Shown here one piece after another: positions 53,897-63,019 of a stretch of 64,000 nucleotides of DNA. The notes under the pieces are model-generated. The model was not told where the DNA came from, searched no databases, and saw only the letters and a list, made by a program, of their open reading frames with translations. The DNA comes from Parabacteroides sp. AD58 (GTDB lineage Bacteria; Bacteroidota; Bacteroidia; Bacteroidales; Tannerellaceae). A program made the position numbers and the translations under genes. The stretch covers positions 496,001 through 560,000 of the forward strand of contig NZ_CP146284.1 in NCBI RefSeq assembly GCF_023744375.2, given 5' to 3'. Within the stretch, counting starts at the first letter, position 1. Every line of letters begins with the position of its first letter.

Positions 53897-54661
53897 ATGA
53901 GTATAGAATTATTTCACCAGATATTAATCGGTTTTTCAGCTGTTGGATTGATTGTTTTTATTGCCCTGTTTTTTGTGAAAGCGGGTTATGGTATGTTCAG
54001 AACAGCGCAATGGGGATTTTCTATTCCGAATAAAATAGGCTGGCTACTGATGGAAGCTCCTGTCTTTTTCGTCATGCTAATCTTGTGGCTTCAGAGTGAC
54101 CGGTCTGTTTTATCAGTTCCTTTCCTCTTTTTTCTCTTGTTTGAATTGCATTATTTCCAGCGTTCTTTTGTCTTTCCTTTTCTGATGAAGGGAAAGAGCC
54201 GGATGCCTGTTGCTATCATGCTGATGGGTGTGGTATTTAATTTGCTGAACGGATATATTCAGGGAGAATGGCTTTTCTTTTTGGCTCCGGAAGAATTGTA
54301 TTCGTCGGCTTATTTATGCCGGATTAATTGCTGGATAGGAATTATTGTCTTCTTCCTGGGAATGGGAATCAACTGGCATTCTGATTATGTGATCCGCCAT
54401 TTGCGTCAGCCGGGCGACACCCGGCATTATTTACCGGAGAAAGGGTTGTATCATTGGGTGACATCCGGAAATTACTTCGGTGAATTGTTGGAATGGACCG
54501 GATTTGCTTTAGCTACTGCTTCGCCGGCTGCCTGGGTATTTGTCTGGTGGACGTTTGCCAATTTGGCTCCCCGGGCTTATGCCATTCGCCAGAAATACCG
54601 TGAAGAATTCGGTGTGGAAGCTGTCGGAAAACGGAAATGTTTAATACCTTATATATTCTAA
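53897..54661 (+). CDS. Steroid 5-alpha-reductase family protein
   Basis: A 254-residue membrane protein with about six to seven helices. The C-terminal part (about 110-254) is the 3-oxo-5-alpha-steroid 4-dehydrogenase domain: NWHSDYVIRHLRQPGDTRHY, GLYHWVTSGNYFGELLEWTG and ARAYAIRQKYREEFG-like end, with the conserved Asn-Glu and Tyr positions of NADPH-dependent reductases. It likely reduces the 4,5 double bond of a 3-oxo-4-ene steroid or bile acid to the 5-alpha product. It is followed without gap by the flavin reductase gene and the SDR gene, the same trio known from Parabacteroides for making 5-alpha bile acids such as isoallolithocholic acid. Substrate here is inferred. Confidence 0.85.
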   Translation: MSIELFHQILIGFSAVGLIVFIALFFVKAGYGMFRTAQWGFSIPNKIGWLLMEAPVFFVMLILWLQSDRSVLSVPFLFFLLFELHYFQRSFVFPFLMKGKSRMPVAIMLMGVVFNLLNGYIQGEWLFFLAPEELYSSAYLCRINCWIGIIVFFLGMGINWHSDYVIRHLRQPGDTRHYLPEKGLYHWVTSGNYFGELLEWTGFALATASPAAWVFVWWTFANLAPRAYAIRQKYREEFGVEAVGKRKCLIPYIF

Positions 54662-54662
54662 T

Positions 54663-55895
54663 ATGACTTCGATATTATTTACACCCGGAAAGATAGGGCC
54701 GCTGACCGTGCGTAACCGGACGATTCGTTCGGCAGCGTTTGAAAGTATGTGTCCGGGAAATGTTCCTTCCCAGGAATTATTGGATTATCATCATTCGGTG
54801 GCAGCCGGTGGTGTTGGGATGACAACGGTGGCTTATGCTGCAGTGACACGCAGTGGTTTGTCTTTCGATCGCCAGTTATGGATGCGTCCGGAGATTGTTC
54901 CTGGTTTGAGAAAGGTAACGGATGCTATACACAAAGAAGGTGCGGCTGCCAGTATTCAGTTAGGGCATTGCGGAAATATGTCACATAAAAATATCTGTGG
55001 AGAAACACCGGTTGGTGCTTCTACCGGATTCAATTTATATTCCCCGACTTTTGTTCGTGGCTTGCGGAAAGACGAACTTCCTGCAATGGCGAAGGAATTC
55101 GGTAATGCAGTGTGTCTGGCACGCGAGAGTGGCTTTGATGCTGTCGAAATTCATGCCGGACATGGATATCTGATCAGTCAGTTTCTGTCGCCTTATACCA
55201 ATCATCGGAAAGATGAGTTTGGCGGTACATTGGAAAACCGGATGCGTTTTATGGATATGGTAATGGAAGAGGTAATGAAGGCTGCCGGTAATGATCTGGC
55301 TGTCTTGGTAAAGATGAATATGCGCGACGGTTTCAAAGGTGGTATGGAACTGGATGAAACTTTACAGGTAGCTCGCCGACTGAAAGAAGATGGTGCTCAT
55401 GCGTTGGTATTAAGCGGTGGATTCGTAAGTAAGGCACCTATGTATGTTATGCGTGGAGCGATGCCGATCAAGACGATGACACATTATATGGATTGCTGGT
55501 GGCTGAAATGGGGCGTCCGAATGGTTGGTAAATGGATGATTCCGACTGTTCCTTTCAAGGAAGCATATTTCTTGGATGATGCTTTACTATTTCAGCGGGA
55601 AGTCCCGGGTATTCCTTTAGTCTATGTCGGTGGTCTGGTATCTCGGAAGAAGATAGAAGAGGTCCTGTCGTTAGGTTTCCCATTTGTGCAAATGGGTCGT
55701 GCCTTACTGAATACACCTGATTTGGTCAATCGTATGAAAGCGGAAGAAGATTATTGTTGTGATTGTGGTCATAGCAACTTCTGTATAGCTCGTATGTACA
55801 CATTGGATATGGCTTGTCATAAGCATCTGAAGGAGAAAATCCCAGCTAGCCTGCAAAAAGAAATCGAACGCTTGGAGGAGGAAGCCCGATCATGA
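54663..55895 (+). CDS. Old-yellow-enzyme-type reductase, probable steroid 5-beta-reductase
   Basis: A 410-residue flavoprotein of the NADH:flavin oxidoreductase/OYE family. FTPGKIGPLTVRNRTIRS opens the barrel; SIQLGHCGN and FDAVEIHAGHGYLISQFLSP (FMN and substrate site), HRKDEFGGTLENRMRF and a C-terminal cysteine group CCDCGHSNFC...MAC follow, a likely 4Fe-4S site as in 2,4-dienoyl-CoA reductases. The FAD/NAD domain of the longest members is absent. Within this trio it would give the 5-beta stereochemistry, opposite to the previous gene. Two bases separate the two genes. Confidence 0.82.
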   Translation: MTSILFTPGKIGPLTVRNRTIRSAAFESMCPGNVPSQELLDYHHSVAAGGVGMTTVAYAAVTRSGLSFDRQLWMRPEIVPGLRKVTDAIHKEGAAASIQLGHCGNMSHKNICGETPVGASTGFNLYSPTFVRGLRKDELPAMAKEFGNAVCLARESGFDAVEIHAGHGYLISQFLSPYTNHRKDEFGGTLENRMRFMDMVMEEVMKAAGNDLAVLVKMNMRDGFKGGMELDETLQVARRLKEDGAHALVLSGGFVSKAPMYVMRGAMPIKTMTHYMDCWWLKWGVRMVGKWMIPTVPFKEAYFLDDALLFQREVPGIPLVYVGGLVSRKKIEEVLSLGFPFVQMGRALLNTPDLVNRMKAEEDYCCDCGHSNFCIARMYTLDMACHKHLKEKIPASLQKEIERLEEEARS

Positions 55896-56743
55896 AAGGT
55901 CGTGCCGTCATTACAGGTGCCGATGGAGGTATGGGCTCTGAAATTACGAAGGCTGTTGCCAAGGCGGGTTATGAAGTCATTATGCTTTGTTCAAGTCTGG
56001 ATGCCGGAACAATCCGCCGGAATCAGATAGCACGGGAGACCGGTAACCAGGAAATACAGGTCCGACAAGTGGATTTATCGATCATGAGTTCAGTCATGGC
56101 CGTTGCAGATGGCTTACTGGCTGATGGAAAACCGATAGCTTTGCTGATGAATAATGCCGGGACCATGTGCACACATTTTCAGCAAACACCCGACGGACTG
56201 GAATATACAGTGGCGGTAAATTATGTGGCCCCTTATCTTTTGTCTCGTAAGTTATTACCCTTGATGCAGGCTGGTTCCCGGGTCGTCTGCATGGTCTCTT
56301 GTACGTATGCCATCGGTCAGATTACGCCTGAGTTTTTCACTCGTGGAAAGAAAGGAAATTTCTGGCGCATTCCGATTTATAGCAATACGAAATTAGCTCT
56401 TTGGCTTTTTGTGCGTAAGCTGGCTTTGGAGGTGGCGTCGCGCGGTATTTGGGTAGGAGCTTCCGATCCGGGTATAGTTTCGACGAATATTATCCGGATG
56501 GATATGTGGTTTGATCCGTTGACAGATATCTTCTTCCGCCCGTTTATCCGCACACCGAAGCAAGGAGCGGCTACGGCTGTTCATTTGTTGTTAGATGAGC
56601 TTCCCATGTCGGAGACCGGACAAATGTATGCATCCTGCAAGCAACGTCGTTTGAAACCGATTTATTTGAATCATCCGCAAATGGATTCTCTGTGGAACGA
56701 TACGGCTGCTTATCTGGAAAAGCATTCAGGCATCCAATTCTGA
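55892..56743 (+). CDS. Short-chain dehydrogenase, probable hydroxysteroid dehydrogenase
   Basis: A 283-residue SDR protein: ITGADGGMGSEITKAVAKAG forms the cofactor loop, NNAGTMCTHFQQ follows, and the active-site Tyr and Lys are in YSNTKLALWLFVRKLALEV. It starts four bases inside the reductase gene (ATGA overlap). Next to two steroid reductases it is probably a 3-beta-type hydroxysteroid dehydrogenase. The insertion near 230 and the C-terminal tail (HPQMDSLWNDTAAYLEKHSG) resemble retinol-dehydrogenase-like SDRs. Confidence 0.82.
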   Translation: MKGRAVITGADGGMGSEITKAVAKAGYEVIMLCSSLDAGTIRRNQIARETGNQEIQVRQVDLSIMSSVMAVADGLLADGKPIALLMNNAGTMCTHFQQTPDGLEYTVAVNYVAPYLLSRKLLPLMQAGSRVVCMVSCTYAIGQITPEFFTRGKKGNFWRIPIYSNTKLALWLFVRKLALEVASRGIWVGASDPGIVSTNIIRMDMWFDPLTDIFFRPFIRTPKQGAATAVHLLLDELPMSETGQMYASCKQRRLKPIYLNHPQMDSLWNDTAAYLEKHSGIQF

Positions 56744-56856
56744 ATTACTGGGCTTGCTTGTTATAGAAATTGGCTTGAGAGGAATCCGCCTTGCTTTGTC
56801 TGAGTAAATACTCGGATTTTATGGATGGAACATCTGTTATCTCCAGATTTTCTCGC

Positions 56857-56864
56857 TATCTTTG
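56857..56864 (+). promoter_or_regulatory. -7 box of the sdaA promoter
   Basis: TATCTTTG lies 25 bases upstream of the start codon at 56890. Confidence 0.55.
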
Positions 56865-56889
56865 TTCTATGAATTAAAAAGAAACAAAT

Positions 56890-58098
56890 ATGGATTCAAT
56901 TAGACATATATTCCGTATCGGTCATGGACCGTCAAGTAGTCATACAATGGGACCGATGCGGGCCGCTGAAATGTTCTTAAAGAAAAATCCTTCGGCAGCA
57001 CGTTTTGAGGTAACCTTGTATGGCAGTTTAGCAGCAACAGGAAAAGGGCACATGACGGATGCGGCCATTTTGGGTGTGCTTTCGCCTGTCACAACTACAG
57101 AAATTATCTGGAAACCTAAGGAATTCTTGGCTTTTCATCCAAATGGTATGCTGTTTGAAGCTTTTGATGCGGAAGGAAAGAAGACAGATTCGTGGACAAT
57201 ATTCAGTATTGGCGGCGGTGCTTTGGCCAACGAGACATATAATGAGAATACAACGACCGAAGTGTATTCGATGAATTGTATCCGTGATATCCAAGCGTGG
57301 TGCGAGAAAACCGGATATTCGTATTGGGAATATGTTGAGCAATGCGAAGGAAATACAATTTGGGATTATTTGGGTGAAGTATGGGAAGTCATGCAGGAAG
57401 CTGTACATCGAGGACTGGAAGCTGAGGGCATTTTACCTGGAGGTCTTGGTATTCGTCGTAAAGCTTCTGACTATATGATCCGTGCTCGTGGATATGGTAG
57501 CAGTATCAAGAGTCGCGGTTTGGTTTATGCCTATGCTTTAGCTGTATCAGAAGAAAATGCCTGTGGCGGTAAGATTGTAACAGCTCCAACGTGCGGCTCG
57601 TGTGGTGTGATGCCGGCTGTATTATATCATCTGAAAGAAACACGAGAATTCCGTGATTCTCGTATTCTGCGTGCCTTGGCAACAGCCGGCTTGTTTGGCA
57701 ATGTGGTGAAGACGAATGCTTCTATTTCCGGGGCTGAAGTCGGATGTCAAGGAGAAGTGGGTGTGGCTTGTGCTATGGCTGCTGCAGCAGCCAGTCAGTT
57801 GTTTGGTGGAACTCCTGCTCAGATTGAATATGCTGCTGAAATGGGTTTGGAACATCACTTAGGGTTGACTTGTGATCCGGTCTGTGGATTGGTACAGATT
57901 CCATGCATTGAAAGGAACGCATTTGCTGCTGCACGTGCATTGGATGCTAATACATTCTCAAACTTCTCTGACGGAAAGCACCGGGTCAGTTTTGATCAGG
58001 TAGTAGAAGTGATGCGGCAGACAGGAAAAGATTTGCCAAGTTTGTATAAAGAAACGGCTGAAGGTGGTTTGGCTGTTAAATATGATGCTCATCAATAA
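56890..58098 (+). CDS. sdaA: L-serine ammonia-lyase (serine dehydratase)
   Basis: A 402-residue single-chain iron-sulfur serine dehydratase. The N-terminal part has IRHIFRIGHGPSSSHTMGP; the C-terminal catalytic part carries the cluster cysteines in TAPTCGSCGVMPA near 237, GAEVGCQGEVGVACAMAA near 285, and LTCDPVCGLVQIPC near 330. It converts serine to pyruvate and ammonia in anaerobic metabolism. It precedes a GH43 lipoprotein gene by 14 bases on the same strand; joint transcription is likely although functions differ. Confidence 0.94.
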   Translation: MDSIRHIFRIGHGPSSSHTMGPMRAAEMFLKKNPSAARFEVTLYGSLAATGKGHMTDAAILGVLSPVTTTEIIWKPKEFLAFHPNGMLFEAFDAEGKKTDSWTIFSIGGGALANETYNENTTTEVYSMNCIRDIQAWCEKTGYSYWEYVEQCEGNTIWDYLGEVWEVMQEAVHRGLEAEGILPGGLGIRRKASDYMIRARGYGSSIKSRGLVYAYALAVSEENACGGKIVTAPTCGSCGVMPAVLYHLKETREFRDSRILRALATAGLFGNVVKTNASISGAEVGCQGEVGVACAMAAAAASQLFGGTPAQIEYAAEMGLEHHLGLTCDPVCGLVQIPCIERNAFAAARALDANTFSNFSDGKHRVSFDQVVEVMRQTGKDLPSLYKETAEGGLAVKYDAHQ

Positions 58099-58112
58099 TA
58101 ACAAATGAATAT

Positions 58113-59117
58113 ATGAATAAATTAATTCTGAAGACCTCTGTTTTATCTCTGTCGGCTCTTTTGCTGGTCGCTTGCGGACAGACGAAGAAGGAGCAACCGG
58201 CTGAGGAAGCCGTAGCAAAGAGTGGAAATCCGGTGTTTGAAGGCTGGTATGCTGATCCGGAAGGAATCGTTTATGGTGATACTTACTGGATTTACCCGAC
58301 GTATAGCGACCAGTATGAGTTGCAGACGCATTTCGATTGTTTCTCTTCCAAAGACTTGGTTAATTGGACCAAGCACGAATCTATTCTTGATACGACGGAA
58401 GTAAAGTGGGCCAAACGGGCCATGTGGGCGCCGGCAGTCATCAGCAAAGACGGGAAATATTATCTCTTCTTTGGAGCTAATGATGTACACGAAGGCGAAG
58501 TGGGCGGTATTGGTGTAGCTGTGGCTGACCGTCCGGAAGGACCTTATAAGGATTTGTTGGGTAAACCGCTGATCAATGAGATCATTAATGGAGCACAGCC
58601 TATCGACCAGTTTGTCTTCCAGGACAACGGAACTTACTATATGTATTATGGTGGCTGGCGTCATTGCAACCTGGTGAAGCTGAAGGATGACTTTACCGGT
58701 CTGGAGCCTTTCGAGGATGGAGAAATGTATAAGGAAGTAACGCCCGAAGGCTATGTGGAAGGCCCGTTCATGTTCAAGAAAGATGGAAAGTACTACTTCA
58801 TGTGGAGCGAAGGAGGCTGGACTGGTCCGGATTATTCAGTAGCGTATGCCATTGCCGATTCTCCGTTCGGACCATTCAAGCGCATTGGTAAAATCCTGCA
58901 GCAAGATCCGGAAGTTGGTACCGGAGCCGGCCATCATTCAGTCATTCAGGTGCCGGGAACGGATGAGTATTATATTGTTTATCACCGTCACCCGCTGGGA
59001 GATGATAATGGCAACCATCGCGTAACGTGCATCGACCGGATGACATTCGACGAGCAAGGACACATCAATCCGGTGAAGATAACCTTTGAAGGCGTTGAAG
59101 CACGCCCGATCCGTTAA
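58113..59117 (+). CDS. GH43-family glycosidase lipoprotein
   Basis: A 334-residue protein with a lipoprotein signal ending LLLVACGQT (Cys about 21) and a five-bladed propeller. The catalytic pattern begins with GWYADPEGIVYGDTYWIYP (Asp in ADP), continues with GGWRHCNLVKL and an acid in YVEGPFMFKKDGKYYFMWS, and a later GTGAGHHSVIQV. GH43 enzymes cleave arabinose, xylose or galactose linkages. The specificity is unknown. It is probably anchored to the outer membrane. Confidence 0.88.
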   Translation: MNKLILKTSVLSLSALLLVACGQTKKEQPAEEAVAKSGNPVFEGWYADPEGIVYGDTYWIYPTYSDQYELQTHFDCFSSKDLVNWTKHESILDTTEVKWAKRAMWAPAVISKDGKYYLFFGANDVHEGEVGGIGVAVADRPEGPYKDLLGKPLINEIINGAQPIDQFVFQDNGTYYMYYGGWRHCNLVKLKDDFTGLEPFEDGEMYKEVTPEGYVEGPFMFKKDGKYYFMWSEGGWTGPDYSVAYAIADSPFGPFKRIGKILQQDPEVGTGAGHHSVIQVPGTDEYYIVYHRHPLGDDNGNHRVTCIDRMTFDEQGHINPVKITFEGVEARPIR

Positions 59118-59143
59118 TCCAGAAAAGAACAGTTGCTTGATAT

Positions 59144-59713
59144 ATGGTGAGGATTTATACACGAGGTGGTGATAAAGGGAAGACCGGTATTCATGGTGGC
59201 GAACGGGTAGATAAGGATGATATCCGGATTGAAGCGAACGGCACGCTGGATGAATTGAATGCCTTGTTGGGAATTGTTCGGACTTTCCTCCCTTCTGATC
59301 ATGAATGGCAGGCGCTGCTGGGGCATATCCAGCGGGAAATGATGGTGGTTATGTCTCATGTTGCAACGCCTTCTGCCTTGCGTATGAAGAATCCAAATCC
59401 ACTTCCGGAAGGTTTGGCTGCTTATTGTGAGGAACAGATTGACCGTCTGACAGCCCAGATGCAGGAAACTTCGTACTTCGTCCTGCCGGGAGGAACGCCC
59501 GTAGCCGCCCATTTGCAGTGGGCACGTACGGTGGCCCGTCGCGCCGAACGCCGTCTCTGGACGCTGAACAGGCAAGACGAAGTGCCGACTTGTCTGTTGC
59601 AATTCATCAACCGCCTGTCCGATCTGCTGTTTGTGATGGCGCGCTATGAAATGTTCAGTCAGGGAGAAGCCGAAGAAAGATGGAAAGACTTTCTTTACAA
59701 AAGACGTAAATAA
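59144..59713 (+). CDS. Cob(I)alamin adenosyltransferase, PduO type
   Basis: A 189-residue protein: YTRGGDKGKTGIHGGERVDK at the ATP-binding start, GTLDELNALLGIVR, and in the last part ARTVARRAERRLWTLNRQ with LLQFINRLSDLLFVMARYE, all marks of PduO-type adenosyltransferases. It attaches adenosyl to cobalamin for B12-dependent enzymes such as methylmalonyl-CoA mutase in propionate formation. It starts 26 bases after the GH43 gene. Confidence 0.92.
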   Translation: MVRIYTRGGDKGKTGIHGGERVDKDDIRIEANGTLDELNALLGIVRTFLPSDHEWQALLGHIQREMMVVMSHVATPSALRMKNPNPLPEGLAAYCEEQIDRLTAQMQETSYFVLPGGTPVAAHLQWARTVARRAERRLWTLNRQDEVPTCLLQFINRLSDLLFVMARYEMFSQGEAEERWKDFLYKRRK

Positions 59714-59734
59714 ACTGGGATAACAGGACAAATT

Positions 59735-59786
59735 GAAAGGCAAAAGCTGGGGGAAGTTAGAAATATTTTCTCTACTTTTGCCTTTC
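59735..59786. promoter_or_regulatory. Inverted repeat overlapping the aminotransferase promoter
   Basis: GAAAGGCAAAAG at 59735-59746 and its exact complement at 59775-59786 enclose 28 bases. The right arm contains part of the -7 box TACTTTTG (59773-59780) of the plus-strand aminotransferase gene. It may be an operator pair bound by a regulator, or an extended hairpin ending the preceding gene. Confidence 0.5.
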
Positions 59787-59808
59787 GTAATATTAAATAT
59801 AACATGAA

Positions 59809-61134
59809 ATGAAAAACACTCCGATAGATTTTAAGATAGCGCAGGAAGTAATAGACAGCTATCACTTGCCTGATTTTGGCAAAGCGACGATCCGTGAGGT
59901 TGTGGCTATTTCGAATGAGCTGGAACAACGCACGGGAAAAGAATTTATCCACATGGAAATGGGTGTGCCTGGTCTGAAGCCGGCACAAGTAGGCGTGGAT
60001 GCAGAAATTAAGGCATTGCAAGACGGCATAGCCTCTATTTATCCCAATATCAATGGCCTTCCCGCATTGAAAGAACAGGCTTCACGTTTTATCAAGGCTT
60101 TCATCAATGTAGATATTTCGCCGGAAGGATGTGTGCCGGTGACCGGCTCGATGCAGGGTTCGTATGCTTCGTTTCTGGTATGCGGACAATGTACACCCGG
60201 AAAAGACACCATTCTGTTCATCGACCCGGGTTTCCCGGTGCAGAAACAGCAGATTACCGTGATGGGATATCGTTACGAATCGTTCGACGTGTATGACTTC
60301 CGCGGTGAGAAGCTTCGGGACGTCTTGGAATCGTACTTGAGCAAAGGGAACATCGCTGCCCTGATTTATTCGAACCCGAACAATCCGGCTTGGTTCTGCC
60401 TGACGGACGACGAGCTGAAGATCATCGCTGAGATGGCCAATAAGTATGACGTTATCGTCATAGAAGATCTGGCTTATTTTGCTATGGATTTCCGCAAGAA
60501 CTTAGGTACGCCGTTCCAACCGCCATATCAGTCGACAATCGCCCATTATACGGATAATTACATCATGCAGATTTCGGGCTCGAAGGCCTTCAGCTATGCC
60601 GGGCAGCGCATCGGAATAACGGCTATTTCAGACAAGCTCTATCATCGGGAATATCCAGGCTTGACGCAGCGTTATGGCGGTGGCACATTCGGGACGGTCT
60701 ATATTCACCGGGTTTTGTATGCCCTTTCTTCCGGCACCAGCCATTCAGCCCAGTATGCCTTGGCGGCGATGTTCAAGGCAGCAGCCGACGGTACCTTCGA
60801 TTTCGTCTCTGAGATCAAGGAATACGGTCGTCGGGCAGCCCGCATCAAGAAGATATTCATTAAGCACGGCTTTAAAATCGTTTATGACCATGACCTAGAC
60901 CAGCCGATAGCCGACGGCTTTTACTTTACCATTGCTTATCCGGGTATGACCGGTTCGGAATTGATGAAGGAATTAATATATTATGGAGTCAGTGCCATTT
61001 CGCTCGGCACGACCGGCAGCCGGCAGGAAGGTTTGCGGGCTTGCGTCTCTTTCATCAAGGATCACCAGTATGAATTACTGGATGAACGCCTGAAGATCTT
61101 CGAAGAGAATCATCCGCTGCCGGGAAAGAAATAA
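59809..61134 (+). CDS. Class I/II pyridoxal-phosphate aminotransferase
   Basis: A 441-residue PLP enzyme of fold type I. The cofactor lysine is in QISGSKAFSYAGQRIGITA; SNPNNPAWFCLTDDELKII and VIVIEDLAYFAMDFR are the cofactor-binding segments. The sequence belongs to a group of long aminotransferases common in Bacteroidales, with an N-terminal FIHMEMGVPGLKP segment; the amino acid substrate is unknown. ATG at 59809 follows a -7 box by about 28 bases. Confidence 0.88.
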   Translation: MKNTPIDFKIAQEVIDSYHLPDFGKATIREVVAISNELEQRTGKEFIHMEMGVPGLKPAQVGVDAEIKALQDGIASIYPNINGLPALKEQASRFIKAFINVDISPEGCVPVTGSMQGSYASFLVCGQCTPGKDTILFIDPGFPVQKQQITVMGYRYESFDVYDFRGEKLRDVLESYLSKGNIAALIYSNPNNPAWFCLTDDELKIIAEMANKYDVIVIEDLAYFAMDFRKNLGTPFQPPYQSTIAHYTDNYIMQISGSKAFSYAGQRIGITAISDKLYHREYPGLTQRYGGGTFGTVYIHRVLYALSSGTSHSAQYALAAMFKAAADGTFDFVSEIKEYGRRAARIKKIFIKHGFKIVYDHDLDQPIADGFYFTIAYPGMTGSELMKELIYYGVSAISLGTTGSRQEGLRACVSFIKDHQYELLDERLKIFEENHPLPGKK

Positions 61135-61205
61135 GGAAGGCAGAATGCCGTGTGTGCAGTAAATAGAAAAGAAGGTGTGTCAAAAAGCACACCTTCTTTT
61201 TTAGC

Positions 61206-61239
61206 ACAAAGCCCCGACTTTCACAAGCTGGGGCTTTGT
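61206..61239 (+). terminator. Hairpin in the left end of the insertion sequence
   Basis: ACAAAGCCCC pairs with GGGGCTTTGT around GACTTTCACAAGCT. Together with the first hairpin at 61169-61198 (AAGAAGGTGTG, with six T after it) it would stop read-through transcription from outside before the transposase start, a usual protection in insertion sequences. Confidence 0.6.
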
Positions 61240-61284
61240 TATTACCTAAAGATTTTGTATCTTTAAGCATAAAGATTTACACAT

Positions 61285-62940
61285 ATGACAAAGATACATT
61301 TTCGTCCATACACTCCCAACCAAACGGTACTTTTTCCGCAAAGAATCGATGAAGATATTGCAGAAAACGATCCTGTACGCATGGTTGACGCTTTGGTTGA
61401 AAGCCTGAATCTTGAAGGTTTCAGGAAGTTATACAAAGAATACGGCCGTAGTCCTTACCATCCCAAGATGATGCTAAAGGTTATCTTGTATGCCTATATG
61501 AACAATATATACTCCTGCCGGAAAATAGAAAAGCATCTTCGTCGTGATATCCATTACATATGGTTAGCCGGTTATGAGAAACCGGACTTCATTACTATCA
61601 ACCGTTTCCGTAACCGGGTGAAGAAGGAAATTAACGAAGTGTTTACCCAAACCGTACTTCTGCTTTCATCCAAAGGTTTCATCAGTCTGAATGTGGAATA
61701 TATTGACGGAACAAAGATTGAGTCCAAGGCCAACAAATATACTTTTGTATGGCGGAAGAGCGTTGAGCGAAACCGTGAACGACTGATGAAGAAAATCAGT
61801 GTTTTGTTAAGCCAAATAGATGACGTCATCGCTCAGGAAAAAGCTTCGGAAAACAACGAGGAAATTGAGTTTTCCCCTTCCATGCTGACAGAAATGGCAG
61901 GAGAATTACGCAATGCCCTTGAACAGGCTTCAGAACCATCCACGAAAGAGCAGAAATCTGCACTGAGAAAGAAACGCAGGCAGCTGAAAGAACTGGAAGC
62001 ACATAGAGATAAGCTTCAGGAATACAATAACCATCTGGACAATCTTCAGGACCGCAACTCTTATTCCAAGACAGACAAAGAGGCCACCTTTATGAGAATG
62101 AAGGAGGATGCCATGCGCAACGGTCAGACAAAACCCGGATATAATCTTCAGATTGCTACGGAAAATCAATTCATTATCGATTATTCTCTTTTCCCGAATC
62201 CGACTGACACCTTGACGATGATTCCCTTCCTGAAGTCCTTTGCCGACAGATACGGCCAGTTGGCTCATACGGTGGTTGCTGATTCCGGTTACGGATCAGA
62301 AGAGAATTACCACTTTATGTCGGAAAACGGGATGGAAGCATACGTCAAATACAATTATTTCCACATGGAGCAGCGGCCAAGATTTAAACCGAATCCTTTT
62401 AAAGCCGAAAACTTTTTCTACAATGAAGAACAGGATTACTGTGTCTGTCCAATGGGACAAAAGATGCAGAGGGCAGGCACCAGGCATACGAAAACCGAAT
62501 CCGGATATGTAGTCGAATATGCCAGGTATAGGGCTGTCAGATGCGAAGGATGTCCGTTAAGATGTCTGTGTTTTAAAGCTAAAGGAAACAGGACGATAGA
62601 ACTGAATCACCGACTCTGGATATACAAACAGAAAGCCCGGGAACTTCTCTGTTCCGAAGAAGGGCTGAAACACAGAGGGCAAAGGTGCATAGAACCGGAA
62701 GCTGTATTTGGACAGATAAAATTCAACATGAACTACAAGCGCTTCCGTCATTTTGGAAAGGACAAGGTTCTCATGGACTTTTCCTTCCTGGCCATCGCCT
62801 TCAATATAAAAAAGATGTGTACCAAGATGAATAAAGAGGGTATAAATTGGCCAATTAAACACCTTTACGGCCTTATTACCGCTCATTTAAGCTATTGGGA
62901 ACAAAATAATCGAGATTATCTTCAGAATATCGCTGCCTGA
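61285..62940 (+). CDS. IS1182-family DDE transposase
   Basis: A 551-residue intact transposase. The N-terminal region has PNQTVLFPQRIDEDI and HPKMMLKVILYAYMNNIYS; acidic residues of the DDE site are probably in NVEYIDGTKIESKANKY, AHTVVADSGYGSEENY and CIEPEAVFGQIKFNMNYKRF. A lysine-rich insertion (about 205-265) lies in the middle. A zinc-finger-like group CVCPMGQKM...CEGCPLRCLCF lies near 395-435. It should be functional as no stop or frameshift interrupts it. Confidence 0.9.
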   Translation: MTKIHFRPYTPNQTVLFPQRIDEDIAENDPVRMVDALVESLNLEGFRKLYKEYGRSPYHPKMMLKVILYAYMNNIYSCRKIEKHLRRDIHYIWLAGYEKPDFITINRFRNRVKKEINEVFTQTVLLLSSKGFISLNVEYIDGTKIESKANKYTFVWRKSVERNRERLMKKISVLLSQIDDVIAQEKASENNEEIEFSPSMLTEMAGELRNALEQASEPSTKEQKSALRKKRRQLKELEAHRDKLQEYNNHLDNLQDRNSYSKTDKEATFMRMKEDAMRNGQTKPGYNLQIATENQFIIDYSLFPNPTDTLTMIPFLKSFADRYGQLAHTVVADSGYGSEENYHFMSENGMEAYVKYNYFHMEQRPRFKPNPFKAENFFYNEEQDYCVCPMGQKMQRAGTRHTKTESGYVVEYARYRAVRCEGCPLRCLCFKAKGNRTIELNHRLWIYKQKARELLCSEEGLKHRGQRCIEPEAVFGQIKFNMNYKRFRHFGKDKVLMDFSFLAIAFNIKKMCTKMNKEGINWPIKHLYGLITAHLSYWEQNNRDYLQNIAA

Positions 62941-63019
62941 AAAAGTTAACTACGCTCTTATCGTTGATAAAGAAAAGAGGGTGAATCGCGTATTACGACA
63001 CACCCTCTTGTTTGTTTTA

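Larger units (their letters stand above)
61171..63007 (+). mobile_element. IS1182-family insertion sequence
   Basis: About 1.84 kb. It carries one transposase gene and has near-identical ends: GAAGGTGTGTC at 61171-61181 and, inverted, GACACACCCTC at 62997-63007 (10 of 11). Each end is also part of a hairpin with a T-rich flank. No clear target-site duplication is visible, so the outer boundaries may be a few bases off, or the insertion is old. It sits between convergent genes (aminotransferase and nadE) and interrupts neither. Confidence 0.75.

Noticed and set aside
59735..59786. Invertible promoter switch
   Set aside because: The interval between the arms is about 28 bases, too short for recombinase inversion, and no recombinase gene is near.
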